A stretch of DNA of 64,000 nt. Source: Fimenecus sp964540535 (GTDB lineage: Bacteria > Bacillota > Clostridia > Oscillospirales > Acutalibacteraceae). Positions 49,967 through 58,378 of the stretch are shown piece after piece. The notes below the pieces were generated by a model. That model did not search any database, was not told where the DNA came from, and saw nothing but the letters and a program-made list of their open reading frames with translations. Within the stretch, counting starts at the first letter, position 1. Every line of letters begins with the position of its first letter. Made by a program: the position numbers and the translations under genes. Location of the stretch: assembly GCA_964540535.1 (NCBI GenBank), contig CAZIMO010000006.1:1-64000 (forward strand). The letters are read 5' to 3'.

Positions 49967-52035
49967 TACAGTTCATCTATTTCTCCGCTTTTAAACTTAA
50001 AAATTCTCAATGCGTCAGCCAATTCTACTTTGCCGTTCTTGTCTGTGTCTGCTGCCTTAAGAGCTGTATTTGAAAGCGTGATTTCACCTGATTTATATTT
50101 GAAAATCATAAGAGCATCAGCAATTGTTACAGTGTTATCAGCATCAATATCGCCTAAAAGAAAATTAGTACTGCTTATAACATTCACCTTACATGTTGCA
50201 GTGTAATTGCTGACCTTTGCGGTTATTGTTGCTGTTCCTACACCGATAGCGGTTATTATACCGTCTTTTGATACAGTTGCAACTGAACTGTCAGATGAAG
50301 TCCAAGTCACAGATTTGCTATCAGTAGTATTAGTGGGCTTATATGTTACCGTAAGCTTTTTCGTATCGCCTGTAAACAGCGAAGCGGAAGAATTGCTTAA
50401 AGAAATACCCGTAAGCGGAATACTATCACTTCTGATAATGTTGAGCGTATATGTGCGTTTATTACCGTTCTGTGCCGTTACAACAATATTTACCGTATTA
50501 CTGCCCTCTTTTAAAGATACTGTACCTGTTCCGTTAACTTTTGCATTTGAATTAACGGTTGTTGCAGAAATCTTTACCGAAGAAGCGGAATTAGGTACAC
50601 TAATTGTATATCCGCTTGTTTTACCTGCGTCAAATTCAAAACTGTAACCGTCAACTTTAAGTGAAGAAAGCCAATTGTTGAGGCTGTCATTGCTTGATGC
50701 AGGCAGTTTGCAGGCTTTTGCAGGCATATTTCTGTAATAAGGAATTATAAATGTGAAGCTGTTATCAAGCATTCCAAGGTTTGAATATGAATTTTTAATA
50801 GTGATTGATTCAGTATAAGGTGCCATTATATTAGCCATATACTGATGCCACCAAACTTCATTTACAACATTAAACTTCTGATAATATAATGTATCCTGTT
50901 TATTATTTATATATCCGTTACCAATCCATTTAGCACCGCCGACAATTGCTTTATACGGTGTATTCCAAGGTAACATATATTTTGTCTTATTTGCATCAGT
51001 AGAAGTAACTCCGGACGCATATTTTAATCCGTTTGCTATTGGGTCACTGCCGGCAGAAGCACCTATACTGTAATAATTATAATATCCCGAATAATTCGTT
51101 CCGTCTTTCGCAATGTATTTTCCGCTTGTAGCGCCGCTGCCCTTCTTACTTACTTCTAAAAGTGTGCGGGCAACAAGGTGATACGGGCTTACATCTGCGA
51201 TTTTTGCGGCATCCATATATGCCTGCGCATACGAAACAGATTTGTTATCAGTATTTGTGATATTAACATTTTCCATAAAGGAACCGCTTATGCTCTTTTT
51301 TACCCCGTTAATAGTTTGGGTTTTGCTATCAAAAGAAAGAGCTTCAAACATAAAAACATTTGACTCATTCAAGAAATTTCTCGGATCCATATAATAGGCA
51401 ACTGTTTCTTTATTTGCTTGATACCAACCACTCTCATTTCCGGGATTTATCCATTTGTCATTTCGCCAATCATATGCTCCCGATTGAGTTGAACGGTAAG
51501 AAATGGGCTGTGTATAATAAATAACGCTTCTGCCGAAAGCACATTCAGCAGTATCGGTAAACAAATCATTCCAATCTAACTTGGTGTCATAGAAAACAAA
51601 ATTCCAATTTGGATGAATTTTTAATAGGTTTTCAATATATTCTTTGTATAGTTCCGGAACCCCATCCGGCATTTCATAATCATCTGAAAGAATACGGACA
51701 TAATTTGATGCAACATAGCCTGCGAGCTTTGCATTATTGTATGTAAACTCAATATGGCACCAAGTAGGATTTGCAGTATCTGTAGGATTACTTTTAACAG
51801 TTTCTAAAACAGTAACTGAATGACCTGTATTGAGCATTACATAACTGCCGTTGCTGTCTTTTAAACGGTTAGTATCACCCGGGTTGGTAGATGGGCTTGT
51901 CCTTACACGAATTGAGTCGTTAGTAATTAACCCCTGCTGCGTTGCCGCACTTGCAGTAAAATAAGAAGCAAATGAAAACAATATAGAAATACATAAAATA
52001 ACAGAAACCATACTTTTCAGCAGTTTTTTCTGCAT
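49966..52035 (-). CDS. secreted glucosaminidase-like protein with dockerin
   Basis: A 689-residue exported protein. The signal peptide (1-31) ends ASA. An SH3-like region (about 34-115, SIRVRTSPSTNPGD) follows, then an endo-beta-N-acetylglucosaminidase-type domain (about 210-400, SPYHLVARTLLEVS and NYYSIGASAGSDPI), a cadherin-like beta-sandwich (about 410-520), a Big_2 Ig-like domain (about 525-610, VTWTSSDSSVATVSKDG) and a C-terminal type I dockerin with two calcium loops (DIDADNTVTIAD and DTDKNGKVELAD). It likely cuts peptidoglycan and docks to a cohesin protein or the surface. The domain order is clear; exact borders are estimates. Confidence 0.9.
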   Translation of the reverse strand: MQKKLLKSMVSVILCISILFSFASYFTASAATQQGLITNDSIRVRTSPSTNPGDTNRLKDSNGSYVMLNTGHSVTVLETVKSNPTDTANPTWCHIEFTYNNAKLAGYVASNYVRILSDDYEMPDGVPELYKEYIENLLKIHPNWNFVFYDTKLDWNDLFTDTAECAFGRSVIYYTQPISYRSTQSGAYDWRNDKWINPGNESGWYQANKETVAYYMDPRNFLNESNVFMFEALSFDSKTQTINGVKKSISGSFMENVNITNTDNKSVSYAQAYMDAAKIADVSPYHLVARTLLEVSKKGSGATSGKYIAKDGTNYSGYYNYYSIGASAGSDPIANGLKYASGVTSTDANKTKYMLPWNTPYKAIVGGAKWIGNGYINNKQDTLYYQKFNVVNEVWWHQYMANIMAPYTESITIKNSYSNLGMLDNSFTFIIPYYRNMPAKACKLPASSNDSLNNWLSSLKVDGYSFEFDAGKTSGYTISVPNSASSVKISATTVNSNAKVNGTGTVSLKEGSNTVNIVVTAQNGNKRTYTLNIIRSDSIPLTGISLSNSSASLFTGDTKKLTVTYKPTNTTDSKSVTWTSSDSSVATVSKDGIITAIGVGTATITAKVSNYTATCKVNVISSTNFLLGDIDADNTVTIADALMIFKYKSGEITLSNTALKAADTDKNGKVELADALRIFKFKSGEIDEL

Positions 52036-52093
52036 TGTTTTTCACATCCTTCGTCAATATTCATTTATATTTTATCAAAAAACCATATAATCG

Positions 52094-53305
52094 TCAAGTT
52101 ATATAATCTTTCCAAATACTATCTGTATAAGCGATTATATTACTTTTTTCATTTTCAACCGCTGTATTCATACTTTTATATAAATATGACGCTGAAAAAT
52201 ATGACCATCCAAAGGCATTGGCATTATTTAAACTGTATATCTGCTCACCTATTATATTATTATTTTTAAGCCATTCATCACTGCCCTCTTTTGCATATAT
52301 ATCTTCACTACCTGCTTTGTAAACGGCAAGTCCGATTACTATTTTGGTATCATCATCCTGTAAACTTATCCAATCATTAAGCAGAGTATCAAATTGCATT
52401 GTTGAATGATTAAATCCGTAATATATTTGCGGAATTAACATATCTGCATATCCGCTTTTCTGTGACCAAAGTTTAACATCTGCATAATAGCTGTTATAAT
52501 TTTTATCAATGTCGGCAGACGGACTGATTGAAAATACAATATTATAATTGTAGCTTTTTACTAATGAATAGATTGAGGAAACCAGACTATTAATGGCATT
52601 TCTGCGAAAATCTGAAAGATTTAATTCACCGCTGTTCTTTAAATAATCGTTATAAATATTTTTATCAATATTTTCATTAGAGGTCGGATAGAAATAGTCA
52701 TCAATATGAATTCCGCTTACATTGTAATTTTCAATAATTTCTCTTATTCCGTTAAGTATATAGCTTTGCACCTCTGAATACGCCGGATTATAATATATTG
52801 AATTATCGGTTATGATTATCCGTTCATCTTCGCTGTTTTCTTTAAGTATTTTTCCAGCAAAAGAGTTAGGAAATATTTTATCGGTATCATTATCATTTCG
52901 TATGCGGTAAGGATTTAGCCATGCGTGAACAGCAATCTCCTGCTTCTCTGCAATCTCTATAAAATATTTAAGAATGTCAAATTTCAATTTTCCCTGTTCG
53001 CCTTTGCAATAGTCGCTTACATTAAAAATTGAAGAATTATAAAAGCAATCGTCGAATGCTCTAACATGTAAAAAAATATTATTAACTTTATATTCTTTTA
53101 AGGACATCAGAATATTATTTATGTTTTCTATCAATTCCTCTGTATTTTTGCTATTATCACATAAGCTTTTTATCTCTTTATATGTAAACCAGACCCCTAC
53201 AAATTTTTCATTATCGGGTATCTTGTCCTCTTCTGATTTAGAAACATTACTGCAAGAAGTAAATAAAATTGTAATAGTTAAAAACAGTATAATAAGTTTT
53301 TTCAA
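52094..53305 (-). CDS. GHL10 family lipoprotein
   Basis: A 403-residue protein with a lipoprotein signal (LFTSC, Cys18) and the glycosyl hydrolase-like 10 fold (PF02638): GVWFTYKEI, NNIFLHVRAFDD, HAWLNPYRIRND, ISPSADIDKNYNSYYAD and LIPQIYYGF. It would be anchored outside the membrane and act on polysaccharide or peptidoglycan, unproven. It starts at a TTG with AAGGTGG 7 bases upstream. It precedes the dockerin protein on the same strand, 58 bases apart. Confidence 0.9.
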   Translation of the reverse strand: MKKLIILFLTITILFTSCSNVSKSEEDKIPDNEKFVGVWFTYKEIKSLCDNSKNTEELIENINNILMSLKEYKVNNIFLHVRAFDDCFYNSSIFNVSDYCKGEQGKLKFDILKYFIEIAEKQEIAVHAWLNPYRIRNDNDTDKIFPNSFAGKILKENSEDERIIITDNSIYYNPAYSEVQSYILNGIREIIENYNVSGIHIDDYFYPTSNENIDKNIYNDYLKNSGELNLSDFRRNAINSLVSSIYSLVKSYNYNIVFSISPSADIDKNYNSYYADVKLWSQKSGYADMLIPQIYYGFNHSTMQFDTLLNDWISLQDDDTKIVIGLAVYKAGSEDIYAKEGSDEWLKNNNIIGEQIYSLNNANAFGWSYFSASYLYKSMNTAVENEKSNIIAYTDSIWKDYIT

Positions 53306-53333
53306 AAAACTGCCACCTTCTTAAAAAAAATGC

Positions 53334-53361
53334 TTGACATATATTATTACGGTGATATAAT
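53334..53361 (+). promoter_or_regulatory. promoter of perR
   Basis: TTGACA (53334-53339), 16-base spacer, TATAAT (53356-53361). The operator overlaps the region just downstream. Confidence 0.8.
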
Positions 53362-53364
53362 TGT

Positions 53365-53383
53365 AACAGTAATCATTACTGTT
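53365..53383 (+). promoter_or_regulatory. PerR/Fur-type operator
   Basis: A perfect 9-1-9 inverted repeat AACAGTAAT-C-ATTACTGTT centred on 53374, immediately after the -10 and over the expected start site. Its size and AT-rich character suit a Fur-family dimer, suggesting autorepression of the perR-rubrerythrin unit. Confidence 0.75.
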
Positions 53384-53397
53384 TAGGAGATTGTATA

Positions 53398-53787
53398 ATG
53401 GCGATTGAAAGGAAAAGCAAGCAAAGAGATGCTATTATAGCGGAACTTAAATCGCGATATGACCACCCAACAGCTATGGAACTTTACTTATCTGTGAGAG
53501 AAAAAATACCCAATTTAAGTCTTGGTACTCTTTACAGAAATCTGTCACAGCTTGAGCAATGCGGTCAGATTATTAAAATTCCCGATGAAACACAAGACCG
53601 TTTTGACGGAAACACTGCTCCGCACGCACATTTCAAATGCAATTGCTGCGGTAAAGTATATGATGTGATGTCAATTGAAAATTACAATTTTAATTGTGTC
53701 GATGAAAATATCAGTCAAATTTACGGTTACAGTTTAATGCTTTTCGGTAAATGTAAAAGCTGCGACGAATACCGTTTAAATAATTAA
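53398..53787 (+). CDS. perR: Fur-family regulator, PerR-like
   Basis: A 129-residue DNA-binding regulator. The winged helix covers about 1-80 (SLGTLYRNLSQLEQCG is the recognition region), and the metal part has HAHFKCNCC and CKSC, giving C81, C84, C119 and C122 for structural zinc and H76/H78 for the sensing metal. The PerR branch is favoured by the gene's coupling to rubrerythrin; Fur or Zur cannot be excluded by eye. The ATG has AGGAGA 7 bases upstream. Confidence 0.9.
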   Translation: MAIERKSKQRDAIIAELKSRYDHPTAMELYLSVREKIPNLSLGTLYRNLSQLEQCGQIIKIPDETQDRFDGNTAPHAHFKCNCCGKVYDVMSIENYNFNCVDENISQIYGYSLMLFGKCKSCDEYRLNN

Positions 53788-53813
53788 TATTTTAATTTTG
53801 GAGGATTTTTACT

Positions 53814-54359
53814 ATGAAAAAATTTGTATGTCCGGTTTGCGGTTATGTTTACGAAGGTGATTCTGCACCTGAAAGATGCCCACAGTGCAAGGTTCCCGGT
53901 GACAAGTTTACTGAAGTTAAAGAAGAGGAAACTGTTTGGGCTGCTGAACATATTGTAGGCGTTGCAAAAGATGTTCCCGAAGACATACTTGCAGATCTTC
54001 GCGCAAACTTTGAGGGCGAATGTTCAGAAGTTGGTATGTATCTTGCAATGGCAAGAGTTGCTCACCGTGAGGGCTACCCCGAAATCGGTCTTTATTGGGA
54101 AAAAGCTGCTTATGAAGAAGCAGAACATGCTGCGAAGTTTGCAGAGCTTCTCGGCGAAGTTGTAACAGACAGCACAAAGAAGAACCTTGAAATGAGAGTT
54201 AATGCTGAAAACGGTGCAACAGCAGGTAAAACTGATCTTGCAAAGCGTGCTAAAGAGCTTGGTCTTGACGCAATTCACGACACAGTTCACGAAATGGCTC
54301 GTGACGAAGCAAGACACGGCAAGGCATTCAAAGGTCTTTTAGAACGTTATTTCAACTAA
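53814..54359 (+). CDS. reverse rubrerythrin (rubredoxin domain first)
   Basis: A 181-residue protein with the rubredoxin domain at the N-terminus (C6, C9, C22, C25 in CPVCGY and CPQC) and the diiron four-helix domain behind it (GECSEVGMYLAMA, KAAYEEAEHAAKF, EMARDEARHGK). Such reverse rubrerythrins reduce hydrogen peroxide or oxygen with NADH-linked reductases in clostridia. It follows perR by 26 bases with TTGGAGGA ahead of the ATG and is probably in the same PerR-controlled unit. Confidence 0.94.
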   Translation: MKKFVCPVCGYVYEGDSAPERCPQCKVPGDKFTEVKEEETVWAAEHIVGVAKDVPEDILADLRANFEGECSEVGMYLAMARVAHREGYPEIGLYWEKAAYEEAEHAAKFAELLGEVVTDSTKKNLEMRVNAENGATAGKTDLAKRAKELGLDAIHDTVHEMARDEARHGKAFKGLLERYFN

Positions 54360-54379
54360 AATAAGCTAATAAAATATTT

Positions 54380-54412
54380 AAGCGGGAAAACCAATCGGTT
54401 CTCCCGCTTTTT
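54380..54412. terminator. bidirectional terminator
   Basis: AAGCGGGA with TCCCGCTT plus an inner AACC/GGTT stem, followed by TTTTT on the plus strand and ATATTTTA on the minus. It ends reverse rubrerythrin and, from the other side, the spoVM transcript. Confidence 0.88.
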
Positions 54413-54418
54413 CATACA

Positions 54419-54499
54419 TCAATTTTCTTTTTTTATGCCGAACATCAATCTTAAAATGCCGCCTAAAAACTTTGGACTTTTTACCACTACAAGTTTCAT
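54419..54499 (-). CDS. spoVM: stage V sporulation protein SpoVM
   Basis: A 26-codon frame with an ideal GGAGGAG ribosome binding site, encoding an amphipathic helix with KSPKFLGGILRLMFG at residues 7-21. Against B. subtilis SpoVM (also 26 residues) about half the positions are identical, including Pro9, the KFLGGI block and Arg17. SpoVM senses the curved forespore membrane and recruits SpoIVA for coat assembly. Position behind thiN in the priA-prkC-rsgA cluster is the same as in B. subtilis. It is below the length of most gene finders and easily missed. Confidence 0.9.
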   Translation of the reverse strand: MKLVVVKSPKFLGGILRLMFGIKKEN

Positions 54500-54511
54500 A
54501 AAAACTCCTCC

Positions 54512-54661
54512 TTATGATTTGCAGAGGGCGGCGCCGCACAATACCAATGAACCTGCCAACAATATAATTATCATTTTTTCGGGAAGAATTAAGGACATTA
54601 AAAGTCCTAACCCAAGAGCAACGAAAACAATCCCTTTAGAGTTGCCGCGTTTTCTTCCCAT
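54512..54661 (-). CDS. small membrane protein (49 aa)
   Basis: A 49-residue peptide starting MGRKRGNSKGIVFVALGLG, with a basic N-terminus and two short hydrophobic helices (about 10-27 and 30-46). The ATG at 54661 has AGGGGG 7 bases upstream; the longer frame to 54709 is unlikely. It lies between thiN and spoVM, 12 bases before the latter, so is cotranscribed. I do not recognise a family; it may be a sporulation-linked or general small membrane protein. Confidence 0.6.
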   Translation of the reverse strand: MGRKRGNSKGIVFVALGLGLLMSLILPEKMIIILLAGSLVLCGAALCKS

Positions 54662-54716
54662 AACAAAGCCCCCTGCTGATGTATTTACTACATTATACGC
54701 AAGGAGCATTTTTTTG

Positions 54717-55355
54717 TTACATTTTAGTTTCTATAATAATCAGAGTTCCCGACTTGACAGAAATTTCACCAAACTCTTCAACAATGTCATTACTTGTGCC
54801 TAACGCTCCGTCGAATGGATCTAAAGTGTAATCGTTCAAAGGATAATGAAATCCTTTTTCAGTAACTCCGAAAGCTTTTCCGCCATAAGCAAAAACTGAA
54901 ATCTGTTGATTATCTTTACGCGATATTGTTATTGAAAAATCGGTAATGCTTCTGAAAATATGCTTACTATCAATAATTACGAAACTTAAACTTGATTTTG
55001 AGGCATTTGCCATTAAAGAAATATTAGCAAATGTGTGTTCAAATCTTCCGCCTGTTCCGCCGAAAAGGACAAACGATGTAAATCCCATTTTCATACCTTC
55101 TTCAAAGGCCGCTACACAGTCTGTAACATCTTTTTCAACGGGAAGTGTAATCTTATTAGCGTCTTGGGGAATAGCAGAAATAGAGTCAAAATCTCCAATA
55201 AGCAAATCGGGAGTAAAACCTGCCGAAACAGCATAGTCATAACCGCTGTCGGCACATATTATATAATCATTTTCGGCATCAATATTTTCTGTTAAAAGCG
55301 AAGCAGTACAATCACCGCCGCCTATTATAACACAACGGTCTTTTAAAGTTCCCAT
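54717..55355 (-). CDS. thiN: thiamine diphosphokinase
   Basis: A 212-residue enzyme moving pyrophosphate from ATP to thiamine. Motifs: CADSGYDYAV, GFTPDLLIGDFDS, PVEKDVTDC and GGTGGRFEHTFANI, the substrate and metal-binding residues. Normal length. It overlaps the end of rsgA by 13 bases, as in the conserved cluster where rpe usually lies between rsgA and thiN; rpe is absent here. Confidence 0.93.
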   Translation of the reverse strand: MGTLKDRCVIIGGGDCTASLLTENIDAENDYIICADSGYDYAVSAGFTPDLLIGDFDSISAIPQDANKITLPVEKDVTDCVAAFEEGMKMGFTSFVLFGGTGGRFEHTFANISLMANASKSSLSFVIIDSKHIFRSITDFSITISRKDNQQISVFAYGGKAFGVTEKGFHYPLNDYTLDPFDGALGTSNDIVEEFGEISVKSGTLIIIETKM

Positions 55356-56227
55356 TCCTTAATTTCCTTTGCTTGACTGTACATAGAAATATAATTTTTA
55401 TGGCGAATTTCACTTATTTCTCCGTTTTTAACAGCTTCACATATCGAACAACCCTTATCATTTATATGAGCACAGCTTGTAAATTTACAAGTACCGAGAT
55501 ATTCACGAAATTCACGAAAACAATATGGTAATTCATCTTTTTTGATTATGCCGTTTTTCTCGAATTCAAACGAAGAAAAACCCGGTGTGTCAATAATATA
55601 TCCGCCGCAAACGCTGAAAAGCTGTGCTTGACGAGTAGTGTGCCTTCCTCTGCCCAATTTGTCGCTTATCTCACCTGTGGCAAGCTGAAGCGTTGGAGCG
55701 AGTCGGTTAAGCAGAGTAGTTTTTCCAACTCCTGAATTACCTGTAAAAGCATTGATTTTGCCATTCATTATGTTTCTTAATTTTTCAAGCGAATTCTCAG
55801 AATTTAACGAAATAACACGAATTCCGGTTTTTTTATACACTTTACAAATTTCTTTTTCAGAAGATAAATCAGTTTTTGAAATTACAATAACCGGCTCAAT
55901 ACTTTTATACTCTGCAATTGCAATAAGTTTGTCAATTACAAGAAAATTCGGCTTTGGCTCCGTAGTTGCAACCACAATTATTAAATTATCAATATTGGAA
56001 ACAGGCGGTCTGTTAAGATAGTTTTTTCGGTTATGAATTAAGTCAATGGTATTTTCAAAGTTTTCATTAACCGTAATATCAACTGTATCGCCCACAATGG
56101 GAGTTATTCTTTTTTTGCGAAAAATCCCTCTTGCTTTACATTCATAAGTTGTATTGGCGACTTCAACATAATAGAAGCCGCCAATACCTTTGGTAATAAT
56201 ACCTTTTAGTTTTTCCATATTACTCAT
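55343..56227 (-). CDS. rsgA: ribosome small-subunit GTPase RsgA
   Basis: A 294-residue circularly permuted GTPase needed for 30S maturation. An N-terminal OB fold (about 1-65) precedes G4 ISKTD, then G1 GNSGVGKTTLL (about 163-173), G3 DTPGFSSFEF, and a C-terminal zinc knuckle CKFTSCAH-x(4)-GCSICEA. The first ATG at 56227 overlaps the prkC stop; ATG 56218 is an alternative. In relatives the kinase PrkC phosphorylates this GTPase. Confidence 0.95.
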   Translation of the reverse strand: MSNMEKLKGIITKGIGGFYYVEVANTTYECKARGIFRKKRITPIVGDTVDITVNENFENTIDLIHNRKNYLNRPPVSNIDNLIIVVATTEPKPNFLVIDKLIAIAEYKSIEPVIVISKTDLSSEKEICKVYKKTGIRVISLNSENSLEKLRNIMNGKINAFTGNSGVGKTTLLNRLAPTLQLATGEISDKLGRGRHTTRQAQLFSVCGGYIIDTPGFSSFEFEKNGIIKKDELPYCFREFREYLGTCKFTSCAHINDKGCSICEAVKNGEISEIRHKNYISMYSQAKEIKEWEL

Positions 56228-58355
56228 TTGGTCCCAAGCTTACAGTTATAACAATTTCTGTGCTTGTTGAAATTTTTTTGGTACCGTCAGATGTAGGAGT
56301 TTGAGCAATAACCTCACCTGCCGGTTTTTCATTAACCTCTTCAACAACTTTTACATTTGTAAAGCCTGCACTGTTCAAATCATCAAGAGCAATATTTTTC
56401 GTGCTGCCGACAACATTTGGAAGAACTTCAACATTATCAAAGGCAACATTTTCAACACCGCTCACAACTGCGGGAGATTGTGTAAAATCAACCTTACCCT
56501 GCTGAACAAGAATATCGTCAATCATAACTTTATAAGTTCCGTTTGCACCTTTTCCTGTTAATGTATATGTCTTGGTTGCACCGTCAAGATAAAGTTCTTT
56601 TGACTCATAGAAAATCTCATTGTTGATAAAAATCTTTAAAATACCACTCTTATTAACTGCCGGCAATGTAATTGTAATATCAACCGAAGATTCGCTTGGT
56701 GTTCCGTTACTTACGGTAAAGTCAATTTTTGAACCGACAGGAACTTGTGTATCTTTTTTAATATTCTGCTCTACAACCATACCTGCTTCAAGATTACTGT
56801 CAACCTCTTTTACTGTACCGACCTCAAGATCGGAAGCTTTAAGAAGCTGTTCGGCAACCTCACGGCTACATCCCTCAATTTCGGGCACCTTAGTAGTTTC
56901 CTGCTTATCGGTTGCAACATACACAATAACCTCTGAACCAGTTCTCACCGAAGAACCAATTTCAGGAGATGTTTTAATAACAAGACCTGCCGCAATTGTT
57001 TCAGAATATTCTGACATAATTGTAGGAATCAATCCGCGTGACATAAGATAGCTCTTTGCCTGCTCTTCATTCATACTCAAAAGTGAAGAATCTATAACAA
57101 CACTGTCTTTCTGTACTATTGTCAATGTTATTTCAGAACCTTTTTTCACTTTTTCGCTTGCTGAAGGATTTTGATCTGTTACAGTACCGTCATCAAGAGT
57201 TGAACTTTCAGTAAATTCAATTTTAAATTTAAACTTATCTGTGTATTCAGAATTATTTTCAATCTGATCGTAATAATTGAGATTTATGAAATTAGGTACT
57301 TCAACCTTTTTGTTTTTAAAACCGACCATAACTGCAACAATAATAAGAACAAGCACTACAAAGCCTGCAATTGCACCCATCATAATTGCCGTTGTCTTAT
57401 TTATTGCTCTCTTTTCTGTTTCACCCTGCTGTTCATCATTGGCAGACTGAACTCTTGTTGCACCGCCGGTTCTTACATACTTTGTAGGCTCTTGATCAAC
57501 AAAATATGTGTAGTTAAACTTAACAGCCGGGTTACGCTTAAATTCGTTTATATCCATCAGCATTTCGGCGGCAGAACGGTATCGGTCATTAGGATTTTTC
57601 TGCATAGCACGAATTGTAATCTGCTCAAGTCCCAAAGGCAATGTGGGAACAATTTCTCTTGGACGCTTTGGATCCTGCTGAAGCTGCATAATTGCAACAG
57701 AAACTGCGCTGTCTGATTGGAAAGGAAGCTGACCTGTAAGCATTTCATACATTACAACGCCAACTGAATATATATCGGCTTTATCGTCGGTCATTTCGCC
57801 ACGGGCTTGTTCGGGACTTATATAATGAACAGAACCTATTGCATTTTCAGATGTAGTTTTTGAATCCATTCTGCTGAATCTTGCAATACCGAAATCAGTA
57901 ACCTTTATTGTACCGTCTTGTAAAAGCATAATGTTCTGCGGTTTAATATCTTGATGCACAATTCCTTTATCATGAGCATGCTGAAGTGCAGCAAGGATTT
58001 GCCCCATAAAATGAACTGCTTCTTTCCAATTAACAACACCCTGCTGTTCGATATACTCTTTAAGAGTTATGCCGTCAACATACTCCATAACAATATACTG
58101 TAGTCTGTCACCAAAGCTCACATTGAAAACACGGACAATGTTAGGATGTGAGAGAACAGCAATTGCTTTTGACTCATTTTTAAATCTGCGCTTAAATTCT
58201 TCATTGGTAAGATATTCGTCTTTAAGAATTTTAATAGCAACAATTCGGTCGTCAATGTTGTCATACGCCTTATATACAACAGCCATTCCGCCAACGCCTA
58301 TTATTTCTCTGATTTCATAACGCCCGTCAAGGCGTTTACCGCAAAAATTATCCAT
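56220..58355 (-). CDS. prkC: PASTA-domain Ser/Thr protein kinase
   Basis: A kinase of about 711 residues. The cytoplasmic Hanks-type domain (about 10-270) has VGGMAVVYKAYD, HQDIKPQN (catalytic Asp; note HQD instead of HRD) and DFGIARF. A membrane helix follows (about 320-343), then extracellular PASTA repeats: three in a row and a fourth at the C-terminus separated by a beta-rich segment. PASTA binds muropeptides and signals growth or spore germination. The ATG at 58355 has GGGAG 9 bases upstream. PrpC precedes it. Confidence 0.95.
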   Translation of the reverse strand: MDNFCGKRLDGRYEIREIIGVGGMAVVYKAYDNIDDRIVAIKILKDEYLTNEEFKRRFKNESKAIAVLSHPNIVRVFNVSFGDRLQYIVMEYVDGITLKEYIEQQGVVNWKEAVHFMGQILAALQHAHDKGIVHQDIKPQNIMLLQDGTIKVTDFGIARFSRMDSKTTSENAIGSVHYISPEQARGEMTDDKADIYSVGVVMYEMLTGQLPFQSDSAVSVAIMQLQQDPKRPREIVPTLPLGLEQITIRAMQKNPNDRYRSAAEMLMDINEFKRNPAVKFNYTYFVDQEPTKYVRTGGATRVQSANDEQQGETEKRAINKTTAIMMGAIAGFVVLVLIIVAVMVGFKNKKVEVPNFINLNYYDQIENNSEYTDKFKFKIEFTESSTLDDGTVTDQNPSASEKVKKGSEITLTIVQKDSVVIDSSLLSMNEEQAKSYLMSRGLIPTIMSEYSETIAAGLVIKTSPEIGSSVRTGSEVIVYVATDKQETTKVPEIEGCSREVAEQLLKASDLEVGTVKEVDSNLEAGMVVEQNIKKDTQVPVGSKIDFTVSNGTPSESSVDITITLPAVNKSGILKIFINNEIFYESKELYLDGATKTYTLTGKGANGTYKVMIDDILVQQGKVDFTQSPAVVSGVENVAFDNVEVLPNVVGSTKNIALDDLNSAGFTNVKVVEEVNEKPAGEVIAQTPTSDGTKKISTSTEIVITVSLGPNE

Positions 58356-58378
58356 TATTTTTTTGCTCCCTTCACAAG

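Noticed and set aside
50207..50647. 146-codon valine-rich frame antisense to the dockerin protein
   Set aside because: It mirrors the Ser/Asn/Thr-rich beta-domain repeats of the real gene and has no start signal.
54435..54803. 122-codon plus-strand frame over spoVM and the small membrane peptide
   Set aside because: It begins inside the terminator region, has no binding site and lies opposite two better-supported small genes.
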